DNA from: Allium sativum
Taxonomy: Eukaryota > Streptophyta > Magnoliopsida > Asparagales > Amaryllidaceae
Length of the DNA stretch: 64,000 bases
NCBI GenBank assembly: GCA_030737875.1
Contig: CM060912.1
Location: 878,563,199-878,627,198, forward strand
Direction of reading: 5' to 3'
Every line of letters starts with the position of its first letter. The first letter of the stretch is position 1. Below are positions 42,641-55,900 of the stretch, in pieces. The position numbers and the translations under genes are program-made. The notes under the pieces were generated by a model. The model had not been told where the DNA came from. It ran no database searches and saw only the letters and a program-made list of their open reading frames with translations.

Positions 42641-43850
42641 TTATCAAGACCTGAAATCCCCGACCGACCTAGACGAATGAGAACGCCGATTGTCTGAAAA
42701 TACGATGCATCAGAACATAAAACCACAAAATATTTCATTGCTTTTACAACAATTTACATCAGAGTACAAGAATATCGAGTACGAATAAATATTACATAGC
42801 GGAAAAATAATACCAGAGATTAATAATTTACATAGCAGCGAAAATAAAAATTTGCATATACATTATTGCACAGAGAAAATACGTCAGTCAAACACAACTG
42901 AAAGAAATACACAGATACAAAGCTTTCCGAATATAGTTCCAGCTGTAGACCAGGATCCTGTTAAATAAATATCTGCAAAACCAAAACTACTAGCTGCTCG
43001 CTGGAAAATATGGGCACCCAGAGTTTAGGTGAAAACAATAAACTCAAGGTCAGTCATGGGACTGGTGTGAGAACTTAAAACAGTTATCAAATCTTTACTT
43101 TAGAAGTGAAAAAATCATGGGACCACGCTGTATGACACGGGACAAGTTTACTCCAAATGAATATCATCTTAAAACAAAACAATGCAATGCTTTTTGAAAA
43201 AATGAAGCTATTATAAGACTCAGGTCCCATCACACAGTGCAACGCAAGCCGGAGGATAGAGTTTTACCTTATAATAGCCGAAGATGCTTGATACGTTTGA
43301 AACAAATATTTTTGATATTATAATAAGTGCATTGTGTAGAAAACAACTTCGAATATAAATGTATCAATCATAGGCGGCATAGGTACCATATATTATGTCG
43401 CCATAAAGGTTTACAACTAAAATGGAAAAGTCATGTATTAGAATTTGTGTTTCCATCATGATTCAAGGCAACAGATGTCTCCTCACCGAATTTGGATCAC
43501 CTCTATCAAGATATCCAAGATCACACCTATGGGAAACCCTTGGATCTTGCAAGGCCAGTCCACACTTAATGTTTTTCCTGAACAACATGTTTCCCGGTCC
43601 TATTAAACCTGTCGCCTAGTCAGTATATCGACCAATCATATCCGAGGCGCCTCTCTATCCATTATCCACATAAGTAAAATGTCTGGGCTCCATACCATGA
43701 CATCACTTGTAGCTAGAAAGAAACGCATGCACTCCATGTTGTCCCTAATCACTTTTTGACTCATACCGGTGTGAAGCTTGTGAATCGACGGTATACCGGT
43801 GTGAAGCTTGTGACTCATACGGGTTTTAAATTCATGGAGTTGGGCCGAAT
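42641..43850 (-). repeat. E5 right (5') LTR, end portion in minus sense (degraded)
   Basis: It begins to the right of the weak primer site. Its text (CATAGCGGAAAAATAA, then TTTTTGATATTATAATA at about 43307-43325) is related to 53.1-53.6 kb, which also reads as the end of an LTR in minus sense. A 29-base direct repeat with ACCGGTGTGAAGCTTGTGA occurs at about 43766 and 43797. The border is approximate and no gene is seen. Confidence 0.4.
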
Positions 43851-44519
43851 TAAAGAGGTGAGCCCAATTTGAAATGCAAATGAAAAGGTTTAGTTTTAAT
43901 TCAATTTAAAATGTGTATTAACTTCGAATTAACGTGTCTTGTTCATACGAAATCGAAATTCAACAAAACAAGATCCGATGGGATCGTACGGACGGGCGCT
44001 ACATAATGGAACTGGTTGAGAGTGAACTGGAGCTCGTTACAATTTATGGCGAAATAAATTGTCTATTTGAATCAACCGACAATTATCGTTCTTTAACGAT
44101 GAACTGCCAATGTGAGTAAATCTCACCAACTCTGCACAATTATATTTTTATAACGTATTTTTAGAACTGATAAATGTTGGTTGATTGTTGTCTGTTGACT
44201 GTTTGGATGAACTGCTAGTTAGTTGGTTGAAATTAGATATATATATATATATATCATTAAATATATATTGATTCTATTGATCAGAATACTTCATATTGAA
44301 ATGAAGTTGATGTTAATTATATTGTTTAACATCTGTGGATGCAGGGAAATAGGTCGGAGGAATCAAACTGGATTCCTCAACATTTATTTTACTGTTTTTC
44401 GTATATTGTAATGTATGATGTGATATATAATCTGTTGTTGATTATGTGTGTTTGAATGATAGCAATCATTGTGAATTGGTACTTTAAATACTGTAAGAAA
44501 TACTGGGATATAGAAAAAG

Positions 44520-45000
44520 GGGATTTTCAAAGTGTATTTTGAAAATAAATTATTTATATAAAATCAATGGATTTTATATATATAAAGAAAAGGATTTTAT
44601 AAAAATAAATAACTATAAAATCAAAGAATAAGAGAAAAGGAAATATATGTGAAAACAAATAGAAAAGGAAATATTTGTGAAAACAAATTGAAAAAAAGAA
44701 ATATTTGTAAAACATTTACAAATAGAATATGAAAGGAAATATTTGTAAACCATTTACAAATAGAATTGAAGAGGAATTACTTATAAAATCAATGGATTTT
44801 ATATGAAAAGGAATTATTTATAAATAGCATTGAAAGGAACAATTTATGAAAAGAATGTTATATAAGAAAATATTTATTTTGAAAATAAATAGATTATAAA
44901 AGGAGATATTTATTTAGAAAATAAATAGAAATATAAAAGGAATTTATTGGAAAATGAAAAGAATGTTACATAAAGAAATATTTGGCAAATGAATAGAATT
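44520..45000 (+). repeat. A-rich zone of short inverted repeats
   Basis: Motifs such as TAAAATC/GATTTTA (about 44562-44582 and 44787-44806) and ATTTGTAAA/TTTACAAAT (about 44740-44761) recur between GAAAAGGAA spacers. Confidence 0.55.
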
Positions 45001-45020
45001 TTACATCAGGAAAGTTTAGA

Positions 45021-45037
45021 CCCGTGCTTCGCACAAT
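45021..45037. other. Hairpin motif CGTGCTTCGCAC in L6a
   Basis: CCGTGCTTCGCACA has arms GTGC/GCAC. The related arm has GCACGTGCTTCGCACACGG at 55114-55132. Confidence 0.4.
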
Positions 45038-45274
45038 GGTATAACATGATATGGATTTAAAGCAAAGATTTTAAATAGAATCTGTTCTAACTGATAGATT
45101 GAGAAGATTAATTTATAAATAATATTTTATAAATTAAATAAAACATTTATCATTGGATAAATAAAATATATAAGTCAGGACTTATATAAAGAAGTAAGAA
45201 TCGATTTCAACATCTATAATTGAAACTGAATATGGACGAAGGTGTTAATTAAAATGTGTTAATCAAAATGAGTT

Positions 45275-45590
45275 AGAGGAGTTATCGAATATTAGTTTAT
45301 TCGAAAGGAGAAATCGAATATAAGTTATTTGAAGTGAGTTAAGCGAATATCGTTTATTTGAAAAGGAGTAATCGAATATAGTTTATTCGAAAGAAAGAGT
45401 AATCGAATATAGTTTATTCGGAAGAAAGAGTTATCGAGTATTAGTTATTCAAAGAGAGTTAAATCGAAGTATAAGTTATTCGAAGTGAGATAATCGAATA
45501 TTAGTTATTCGAAGAGAGATATTCGAATATTAGTTATTCGAAGAGAGTTAATCGGATATAAGTTATTCGAAGAGAGTTAATCGTCGAATT
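45275..45590 (+). repeat. Tandem array of about 30-bp units, each an imperfect hairpin
   Basis: About ten units have arms TCGAATA and TATTCGA around TTAGT, TAAGT or TAGTT, separated by GAGAGTTAA-like spacers. The related inverted arm at 53.0-56.6 kb lacks the array. Confidence 0.7.
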
Positions 45591-46710
45591 CGGTCATATC
45601 AAATTCGGGAAAAGTATTTATACTTCCCGGTTTTTAAATCAAGATTTATTTATTTATAAATTAGGTGTTTATTTATTTATTCAAATTAAAGAATAAAAGT
45701 TATATTCGAAGTTAGATATTTCGAAAGTAGGGATTATAACGCTATAGTTATAATCCATGTTTCCAATAAAGAAGTGGATACGTAAATAGAATCCGAGAGT
45801 TACTTAAGGAAGTTTGTTAAAGGTTTAAAAGATAAACTTTGTCTATTCCGAAGTTAAAACGTTGTTCTGTTAAGGTCTGAGAGGTAATTATACCCCAACT
45901 TGATTGACTTCCTTCTTAACTAAGGAATGGCTAAGGTTTGATAGTAAAGGATGGTTAAGTGAATTTAGTTAATGAGTGAAATGGTTTGAGTTGGCTTGGC
46001 AATGTTTGATTTAAACATCAGTTTAAATCCAGTGAAGGAGTTTTGGAAATGTTTTCCAAATAAGAATCAGAAATGTTTTCTGATAATAGAAAATAAGAAT
46101 TTAGAATATATGGAAACAGGAGATAAGTAAATTAATGAACTAAAAAGATAAATGTTAAATGATGATTGATCGATATAATTTCCATCTGGAAATAATATCA
46201 TTGTTTGAACACGTGTTTTTCTTTGATAGTTAAATCACAGACTATCAAAGTTTTGACCATTTTTCCGTCGTCAATACGGAGAGACCGGTTGGGTTATTAT
46301 CCAAGAACCACTCCGTATGGGCGTTAGCAATTCGAATCAAATAGATCGAAGACAAATTGAAGACGAAGTTATGCAAGGGCTATCCTATTTACAGAATAGT
46401 GCCTTTGGTTTGTCCAGTCCGAGGACGACTTGAATGGATGAATGTTTGACAGAGTATATATGGTAAATCACGTAAGTTGATCCTTTCAAACGTATTTACG
46501 TTAGTGGCGGAGGAATTCATTTCTCTTAGCTTATACCCGTGGTATTTTTGGGGAAATCAATTTGTGATTTGACGGGTATGATGATGTGGCATTCAAAGTA
46601 TATGAAGATGTGATCTGTATAGAGATACGTTATAACCTCAAGCCTCATCAACTGGGAAATGACAGAAATCAGGCAGGCAACATGGCTAAGTGGGTCGCAC
46701 CCAACTAGGG

Positions 46711-46812
46711 TATATTGTCACCATCTAGAGAATATTCATATTTGTACTTCTTTCAATTATGTATCCCCCGGGAATGGTTATGTTGGTTTACCAACTGTAA
46801 GGTGACAATATA
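46711..46812. other. 12-bp perfect inverted repeat
   Basis: TATATTGTCACC (46711-46722) and GGTGACAATATA (46801-46812) flank a 78-base loop inside L6a. Confidence 0.55.
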
Positions 46813-47623
46813 TTCGATACACTCAAGCGAAATGAGTGGTCGGTCATGTGTGGCCGAGTTGCAAGATGTTCTTGTTGAACTCCGGTGTATCGCTTCCAGA
46901 GTACACTGAGTGGAAGGTGGATCCATACCATGTCATAGTTGGAATCCATTCCCCAAATAAGAGCTCACGGTTTTGATTGTATATTATATATGTAGAACGT
47001 TAGATGCAAGCGTTTCTACTAGATTTCTATTTACTTGATCTAGACATTATTATAATATCAGACAAGTATTGTTTTAGAAATATTTTGGGTTATCGTAAGG
47101 TAAAAGCCATCCGTGTTTATGTGTGGATTAGTCTTATGATTATCCTTTGTTTCAAAAGGATTTTGAAAGTTAAATCAAATGATTTGAGTTCACTTACACC
47201 AGTCACATGAACGACCCAGAGTTTATTTTGTTTTGTTTTCCCTAAACTCTTAGGTGCCCAATTTTGTACGGGCAGTCAAGTAGTCGGGATTTACAGATAC
47301 TTGAAGGGCTGGAGTAGATGGCTTCTGGATTATATAGCTATTGTTATTTCCGTTGTGTTGTAAGTGTTATACTCTAATAATGGTATTGTATACAGTTACT
47401 ATTTCATTTCAAAGTTATGTTATGAAATATATTTATTCGTTCCGATGTGAGTTTCATGTTTACTCTGATGTTGTGTTGTTGTTCTTCTTCTATTCTATGT
47501 TTCTATCATATCTATTCTCACCCTCTAATTTCTTTCATGGACTATCCGGCATTTCCGATGCTTGAATAGTCGACCTAGTGTTGTATGCCGATATCCAGGA
47601 TCGCGAAAACCCGAGTCGTTACA

Positions 47624-48786
47624 GCTTTTTTAGAGATTTTCACATTGATATTGTTTTGCTTCAGGAAACTAAAGTTGAGAATCCTGATATCAGTTTTTAT
47701 TTAAGGTTAGGTGGTTCTCTTTTTAGAAATTGGGCTTGCCTTCCGGCCATTTTTAGTGTTGGGGGTCTTATGATTGGTTGGAAGGATAATCAATTTAGAC
47801 TTATTCAGGAGATTCCTAAATTGCATTCCTTGCACATTATTTTGGCTTCGCTTATTGATAATTCTATTATGGGCATTTCAAATGTGTATGGTCCTTATAC
47901 TAAAATAGAGAGGAGACTTTTATGGGTTGAGTGTTCTGAGTTTAGGAATCTTGTCCCCAATCAATGGATTGTGGGGGGAGATTTCAATGTCACTAGGTTT
48001 TTGGGGGAGAGATCTCCTTAGGAAGGTGATTTCTCTGATATGGAGGAATTCAATGATTTCATATTAGATAATAATTTGATTGAGATTCCTCTCAACAATA
48101 GATCGTTTACTTGGACTAATGCCAGAGATAGTCCTTCTTTCGCTTTATTAGATAGATTTTTTATTAGTTCTGAGGTAGAAGATAGTTTCTCTATTTGTCG
48201 TGTTAAGGGTTTGCCTTTTTTATTTTATGATCACTGTCCTATCATTCTCTCGTGTGACTCTAATATTTCTATTAGTAGTAGCTTCAAATTTGAGAAGATG
48301 TGGTTATTGGATTCTAGTTTTAGTAATTTGGTTTCTGTTAAGTGGAGCTCGTTGTTTTATTTTAATAATTTGTATAGCGGTAATTCCGCGAAGATTTTTG
48401 TTGCGAAGCTTGGTAAGTTAAGATTTTTTCTCAAGCGGTGGAATAAGTATATTTTTGGTAGTGTTAGAATTACGAGAGATAAGATTATATGTGAGATGTT
48501 AGATTTAGATAAGATTAGTGAGTACAGGATTCTTAGTTCCAATGAGAGGGATAGACTTTGCAACCTCAGAAATGATCTCAAGCTGATTTTAGAGAAAGAA
48601 GAGATCATGTGGAAGCAAAGGGCCCGAGTTCAATGGATTAAGGAGGGGGACAATAACACAAAGTTCTTTCATAGTGTGGCTAATAAGAGGAGGCGAGATA
48701 ATTTGATTCACTCTATTTTTATTAATGATGTGGAGGTGTCTGTTCAGAAGGAATTAAATGAGACTTTTACAAAGTATTATAAATAG
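47624..48786 (+). pseudogene. LINE endonuclease and linker region, two stops
   Basis: This is the apurinic-type endonuclease of an L1 element, which would nick the target DNA in the nucleus. Visible motifs are DIVLLQETK, WIVGGDFNV, SFTWTN, LLDRFF and DHCPIIL, where the usual Ser-Asp-His reads Tyr-Asp-His. The first part of the domain is absent. The linker contains WIKEGDNNTKFFHSVANKRRRDN, characteristic of plant L1 proteins. In-frame stops are at 48019-48021 and 48784-48786. The start codon offered by the longest frame (47578) lies in the neighbouring LTR and is not a true start. Confidence 0.85.
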
Positions 48787-51238
48787 ATTTTTGGATCTAG
48801 GTCTAAGAGAAGGATTAATGTTAGATGGAATGAGATTTTTCCGCCGGCCACTAAGGTTGAGTTAAATGATTTAGATAGACCTTTCTCTGAATGGGAGATT
48901 TGGAAGGCTATTTGTGATATGCCTAGTGATAAAGCTCCTGGGCCTAATGGTTTCTCGGTTCTTTTTTATAAGAAGTTTTGGGAGGTTTTAAAAGTTGATA
49001 TCATTAATCTTTTTAATGATTTTTATAGTGGTGATTTACGTTTAGGTAGTTTTAACTTTGCTAATGTTATCCTTATTCATAAGAGAGAGGGTGCTAATTC
49101 TCTTAAGGATTTCAGGCTTATTTCCTTAATTAATTGTTCGGTCAAGATCATTTCCAAAGTCCTTGCTAACAGGCTTAGCTAAGATGAATGATCTTATTGA
49201 TTGCTCCCAAACCGCCTTTATTAAGGGTAGGAACATAGTGGACGGAGTGGTCGTTGTGCAGGAGTATATTAATGTTTGTTGTAAGAATAATTTCTCTTGT
49301 GCCATTTTGAAGTTAGACTTTGAGAAGGCATTTGATTCCGTTGATTGGGATTTTATCTGCGAATTATGTCTTGCTAGGGGTTTTAGTATTAGATGGATCA
49401 ACTGGATTATGCTTTTGCTTAGGTCTGGTTGCTCTAGTATTGTTGTTAATTGGGTTGTGGGCAAGAAGATCCAATGTAAATGAGGACTTAGACAAGTTGA
49501 CCCCCTATCACCTTTTCTTTTTAATTTAGCGGCCGATGTTTTCTCTAGAATTATTAAGAGAGCTGAGAGATTAGGTGTCTTAGGTAGTGTTGGTAATGAG
49601 GAAATTAATAATGAATTATTTATCCTACAATTTGCAGATGATACATTATTATTTTCCTCTCATCTGCCTAAGCATATTATTGCTCTTAAGTTTATTCTTT
49701 ATTGTTTCGAGATGTTATCCGGGCTCAAAATCAATTTTGATAAGAGTGCTATTATGGTCCTTAATGATTTTGACAATGTTGAGTCTTTAGTTGCTAGCAC
49801 CTTGAACTGTTCTGTCATGAAATTCCCTTTTGATTATTTGGGTTTTAAGATTAGGCCTTCGAAGCTTAAGAAGGCTGATTGGTTAGTTATTATAGATGAG
49901 ATCAATAATAGACTCTCGAGTTGGAATAATACATTTCTGTCTAGAGCTGGTAGATTAGTTCTGGTTAATTCAGTGTTATCATCTATACCTACTTATTGGA
50001 TGGTCGTTCATCGTTTTCCTCGTTGGGTTACTGAGAAAATTGACAGAATCAGACGGAATTATCTTTGGAGTGGTGTTCCTATTTGTAGAGGTTTCAAGTG
50101 CTTAGTTAACTGGGAGATTTGTTGTAAGCCTAAGAAAGACAGGGGTCTGGGGATCATTAATCTTTATAATTTCAATTCTTCCTTGTTAGCCAAATGGCTA
50201 TGGAGATTTAGATGCCCTGATGTATCGGCTTCTTGGAAGATTATTGTTTCCAAATTTTATTATTCTGGGGGTGAGTATATTGTGGAATCTAGTTTTAGTT
50301 GGACTAATAGATTATCTAATTTTTGGAAGTCTGTTTTGTTTTGCTTTGATTTTTTCAAGTTAGGATGTAAGTTGACTGTCCATTCCGGTAACCTTATTTA
50401 TTTTTGGCATGATGCTAGGATTTCTTGTGTGCCGCTTAAAAATGAATTTAGTGAGCTTTTTAATATCTGCGGCTTTAAGAATGCCTTAATCGGTGATGTT
50501 TATAAAAGGGATTTAGATCCCCCCGTGGGTTTTTTTCTTTTGTAAATATTATAGAAGGGGATTTATTAAGGCAGCTAGCCTTACTTAAAGCTAAGTTAGC
50601 CTTGTATCATTTGGATGAGAATGGTGATTCTTTTAGTTGGGGTCTCGATAAGAGCTTGGTTTACTCAGTTAACTCGATGTACAATTTTATTAATTTTACT
50701 GGTGTTACTATGCTTCCTTTTAAGTTTCTTTGGAATTCTAATTCTCCTCCCAAAGCCATGATTCTTATGTGGTTGATTGTTCATAAGAAGCTTAATGCGA
50801 TTGAGCTTTTAAAGAAGAAGAATATTATTTTTGTAGTCTTCTGGATGAAGATGTTGATCATTTATTTTTCTCGTGCTCTTTCACCAATCATATTTTAATT
50901 ATGGTTCTTAGGATTTTTGTCTTTGTTTGTTTTAATTCTTTTAATAGCTGTAATGTGTGTTGGGATCATTATAGATTTGTTTATAATTCTAGACAGAGAT
51001 ATGTGTTGGATTCTTTAGTTACTATCATTAGTTGGTTCATATGGTTGGAGAGGAATATGAGATTCTTTCATTATATTTCTGTCTCTACTGATAATTTAAT
51101 CATTAAGATCGTTAATTACTGTATGGATTGGATGTCCAACTCACGCTTTAAGTTCTTTGGTGATTCACGTTTTGGTTGTTTTTTGCTTAAGGTTAGGTTT
51201 AATTTGAGTTTATTTATTAGAATCAATAGTTTTTAGAT
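48787..51238 (+). pseudogene. LINE reverse transcriptase and C-terminal region, frameshifted
   Basis: The frame continues from the endonuclease with SDKAPGPNGFSVLFYKKFW, then changes frame near 49178. Motif A is KLDFEKAFDSVDW, followed by a TGA at 49481-49483 just before GLRQVDPLSPFLFN (usual Gly of RQGDPLSP is Val). The catalytic motif FADD is at about 49631-49642. The thumb and connection region reads GLKINFDKS, FDYLGFKI and WNNTFLSRAGRLVLVNSVLSSIPTYWM. The frame stops at 50543-50545. A zinc-binding-type RVT domain (SPPKAMILMWLIVHKKLNAIELL) and IWLERNMRFF follow in two further frames. It cannot be active. Confidence 0.87.
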
Positions 51239-51384
51239 GTAATAGATCTCGCATTTGTTGTTAATTCTGTTTTTTATTGGTATTGTTTGTCTGTATCTAA
51301 TTCTTTTTTTTTTCATTTTCTCCTTCACATATATGTATGGATATATATATATATATATATATATATACGCACACACTCATTTAT

Positions 51385-51435
<51 letters not shown>

Positions 51436-51885
51436 TGTGTGTGGTGGGTACTCATGGTTTTTCTAGTTTCTTTCAGGTTTCAGGTTGTTGATTTTTGCTG
51501 GGGAGCTTCATGGATTGCTGTCTGGATTAGTGTTTGTCGTTTGCTTAGGAGTGTTTATGTATGTGGTTTCGGAGAGTTTTTGGGATTGTACTGCTTTTTT
51601 GCTATTACTGTTTGGAGAGAGTTGTTTATTGTATTGGAGTAGATATACTTCACTATTGGGTGGTGGCTTTGCCGGAATTCGATAGTGGAGTATGATGGGC
51701 GGTGGTTTTTCCGGAGCTCATCTATCTACTATCCTTTACATTCTTAGAGTCTTGTTTTATCCTGTTTTGCATCCATTTTGTATTGCTGTCGGATATTGTA
51801 GTTTTTTTTTTATGTTTATTATATATATATATATATATGTGCTCTCTTCTTTTTATTAGAAGAACACAAATTTTTGTTTTCAAAA
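51239..51885 (+). other. LINE 3' non-coding region
   Basis: It holds two long TA microsatellites (about 51337-51433), a T-rich stretch and another TA run (51818-51838). No gene is visible; frames at 51255-51908 are T-rich low-complexity sequence. Confidence 0.55.
51337..51433. repeat. (TA)n microsatellites
   Basis: Two runs of TA repeats are separated by a short spacer with CACACACTCATTTATCC. Confidence 0.9.
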
Positions 51886-52857
51886 ATTTGGATGAATCAG
51901 GCCATTAAAAGTTAGGAAGGAAAGAATTCTGAAATGGTTAGGGTTTAGGGTTTTTTAACTTATATATATATATATATATTATTTAATTCACATGTTACAT
52001 GCTTATTGCTTCGAAATCCAAATGAATTCCAATGACTGTCTCCCCTAACTAAATACCCTTATTACGAACACAATGGAATATGTTTCGTAAGCCAATTCGA
52101 TCATTTCAGTCAGTTTCTGTCAAAATTAAAATATAAATCAATATAACATTAAATATTGAATTTGAACGTACAATTTAATTTATCACGGCCATATACTGAC
52201 TCCAAAAATTATGAAATTTGAAATCTAGCTATGTTTTACAAATACGGTTCTTACAAAATTAATTTCATCGAATTTATATACCATTTGAAAAATGGTCTTT
52301 TAACTAACTTATTAAATTCAATTGAATTGAATTTACAACACGCGTTTAAATTTGCTATGCTTATATACTAATTCCAATTGACTTGAAAATTTAAACCTGA
52401 TAATAATTTGACGTTCCGGATCCCACAAAATTAGTTTCATCGAAAATGGAGGACGTTTGCAAAATAGCTATTTTTAAGGGCTTTAATATATTTAAAAAAA
52501 ATCCATAATGACTGTTTAAAGTTTTAATTTAGACATAACTTACAATTTATAAAGTGAAATCTCAGTTTCTTACATTCTTTAGAACAATATGGTTAATTAG
52601 ATCCTAACATTTCTAGTTTCATCAAAGTCTAATTCATAATGAACACGCTACATTCATTTAAAGTTTGAAACTAAATTTCCAAACTACCGCGCCATTTCGA
52701 GCTCGTTTTAATTAAATTTTAAATTTATATGCTCAAACTTCGTTTTAAATAAATTCTAAGTCGTTAATTCTCAAAATTAATCATTTAAGTATTTAATTTC
52801 CATTAAAATCAATTAAAAATAAATTTTAAATTGGTTCCAAAATTCCAGGTTGTTACA
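51886..52857 (-). repeat. E5 right (5') LTR, start portion in minus sense
   Basis: It matches 28720-29710 over its length and ends TTCCAGGTTGTTACA, giving LTR start TGTAACAACCTGG in minus sense. The join to the LINE is near 51885. No gene is visible. Confidence 0.65.
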
Positions 52858-52968
52858 CCCAGCAAGCCAATTACCTTTATCCCTTTTCCCTGGTCACTCG
52901 AAATTCAATTCCTCCGATCTAAAAAAAAGAGACAGGGGAAAGTAGATCGCGACTCAGGAAAAAGGGTG
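52858..52968. other. Short spacer between LTR borders
   Basis: About 110 bases between the E5 right LTR and the next LTR start. The text is A/G- and C-rich in patches, with no feature seen. Confidence 0.4.
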
Positions 52969-55900
52969 TAACGACCCGGTAAGGAATTCGACTCCCGAAT
53001 TCCATAAATAATACATAATCCAGTATTATTTGCCAAAACTCAAGTACCAAAAACAGCAAATAGTTACTAGAAAGAAATTAGAGGGTGAGATAAGAAAGAA
53101 AGAAAGTTAGAATAAAAGAAAGAAGAAGAACACAACAGAATCAGAGTCTCACATCGCAGCGGAACAAAATATAATATAGAAATAAATCTTTACTGAGAGC
53201 TTTAAAAATACTTACAATCATTAGAATACAACAACACATCTAGACAGTTATAATATCTGTCCTCATATACAACACATAGCAGAATAATAATCATATATCA
53301 TACGTTTGGACTCCTCCAGCTCGTCTCTTCACAGCATCCGATGACCTGAACCTTTGCAACTCGGTCTAACCCGAGCATTACAAATGTCGGATCAGTCTGG
53401 TGAACCAGAGTGAGAAAAACACACTAAGTTTAAAGGTATCACATAACTTGATTTTAAAGTCAAAAATCTTTTCGAAAGAAAAGGATAATCGTAAGACCAA
53501 ATCCACACATAAATACGGATGGTTTCTACCTTACGATAACCCAAAATATTTTTGAAATCGATATCATTTTTGATATTATAATAGTGTCTAAATACACATG
53601 AATATCAATCTAGAAGAACGCTTGCATCTCATGCTCTACATATATAGTATACAATCAAAACCGCGGGAGCTTATTGGAGAATGGATTTCCATGGCAAGGT
53701 ATGGGTAACCACCTTTCTGACAATGTACCTCTAGAGATGAATACATTGGGGTTTAACAAGAACATTTTGCAACACAGGCTAAACCTGACCAGCCCTTTAC
53801 TTCGCTTGAGAGTACCAAATATATCATTACCATGATTTGGGGGCCAGCTAACCGAACAGATAGCATATAAATAAAGTAAAGGGACAACCTAAGGCATTTA
53901 ATTTCACCAGATCAGGTAATGAATATGCCTTTTTGATAGGTGCGACCCATATAGCCATGCGACCTACCAGATTTTAACCATTTCCCGGTTGTTAAGGCTT
54001 GAGGTCAAAATTAATTAATTAATTAATAAAATTTATTTATTTATTTATATTTAATTTAGAATATCTGGTTTATCTTTCAGAATAGCACATCTCCATCCAC
54101 TTTGAATGCCACATCGTCAGATCTGTTGGATATCACTAATTGACGTCCTAGTTGTTAGGCTAAAGAATTACCTTTCTCCGCCATCACTGTAGTACGTTTG
54201 AAGAAATCAACGTACGTGATCCCTTTGGAAATACTATGTCAGACATCCGTCCATACAAGTCATCCAGGAACAAGATAAACCAAAGGCACTCTCCTACTGC
54301 ATCCTTGAATTATCTTATGGATCAGTAGCGAGTAGTCCTTGCAATTCGTAAATTCTCAACCACGACTGAATCACGTCAGAATGCCTCTGGTTGACATTCT
54401 AGAGAATATTCGATAAGTAATCCTTCCGCTTATGAAGATCCATGGTCTTCAATTGCTCCATCTTGAATCAACACTTCATGCATTTGCTGGTTCGGAATGG
54501 TTTTCAAATATAAATTCGATCCCGGACTCTCCGTACCAACAATCGTATGGGTCAGATTTGATAGTCGGTTATTTAACTATCAAATAAACAAAATAAAATA
54601 GAATGGGTTCACTGATTCAGTACTCGGCATTACTTGGCCTTTTTATTTAAAAATAATCAATAAATGTAAATTTAAAACTCTTAAATATTTCGATATTACA
54701 AATATAGCTTTTCACTTCTTATTTAACATAAGTTTACTTTCAAATTATTTTTATATCATTTCTCATTTTCTACAATTGGGAAAATTAATTCAACTTATCC
54801 TTTGTAAAATAATGTTACGAATCTCTTTTGTTTTATTACTTGAAATAATGTACAACTCATATTCTTACCGAATAAACTCATTTCAAAATTCAACCTTTCA
54901 TTTCCTTTTACTTTGAAAATATTGTTATATTTTCACGAATCCTCTTTTATTTCTATTACTTTGGAAATCTCATAACAACTGTAGCGACTACCTGCTAACT
55001 TCTTCCCACTTACCTTCTTTGTTATTAGTCCTTACATAAATCACTGCTTACTTTCTTATCAATCTTAGTAATATAAGAATTGGCTTTATAAATCATTTAA
55101 TAATTAAGATGATGCACGTGCTTCGCACACGGCCAAATCTATTACTTTGGAAATTTCATTATACATTTCAGTTCCATTCATTTCATTTGATTTCATTTTT
55201 AAGTATCGTCAACTTAAAATCAACATTATAACTTCACATCTCTTTTATAAACAATGTTTATAACTCAGATTTTATATAAATCCCTTATTATATAGATTTA
55301 CTTAAATCAAATGTTAGGTAAACATTTATTTTTAGACCATCGGATTCACTTAAAAATCTCTTTTGCGACTTCGTTATAAAGACTCGGTTTTGATATAAAT
55401 CCCATTTATACTCTCTTTTCAAAACTCAATTATATTCCCTTTCCACAATCGATTACTTACTCAAATGGATTTCATTTCAGAAAAGTAATCCTTAAATTAT
55501 TAATTTATTTCCTCACTTACTAAAATAAGTATTAAATTTATTTTTAAATTCCTATTAGTAACTAATCAAATATTTGTTAAATCATTTCATTAATCCAATA
55601 ACAAATTTCAACAAAACTTTGACTTAATCAACTTAAAATATGGTTATTTTGCTAACCAATTCCAATGAGTCATTTCTTTAAATTAATTAATAATATAATT
55701 AATTTATATAATTCCATTTAATTGTTTCTTAAAATCAATTATCCAATTCTTAACCGTTAGGTTAATTTCTATTCTCTGGCTTATAAATCTGATTAACATA
55801 AGAATTTGCTTTGTAAATCATTTAATAATCATCTATAAACTTAAATAATAAATATTTATTTTATTTTAATAAACTGTTATTCAAATAATAGATTTTAAAA

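Larger units (their letters stand above)
43851..47623 (+). repeat. L6a: plus-sense LTR remnant, right end at 47623
   Basis: The right end reads CCCGAGTCGTTACA. The reverse complement of 46.2-47.6 kb matches 52.97-54.6 kb in order (shared ACGCTTGCATCT, CTACATATATA, ATACAATCAAAACC, GGGTGCGACCCA and others), so the two are inverted relatives. The start of the LTR is missing or unrecognisable. The stretch includes A-rich hairpin sequence (44520-45000) and a hairpin array (45275-45590). The short frames at 43934, 44223, 46715, 47004 and 47341 are not gene-like. Confidence 0.5.
47624..51885 (+). mobile_element. 5'-truncated plant L1-type LINE
   Basis: Homology begins inside the endonuclease domain directly after the L6a LTR end. 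It continues through reverse transcriptase to a C-terminal region with SWFIWLERNMRFF, typical of plant LINEs, up to 51236. The 3' non-coding part (51239-51885) has TA microsatellites, T-rich text and ends in TTTTGTTTTCAAAAA before E5 LTR sequence resumes. ORF1 and the start of the endonuclease are missing. I could not find a convincing target duplication. Confidence 0.8.
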
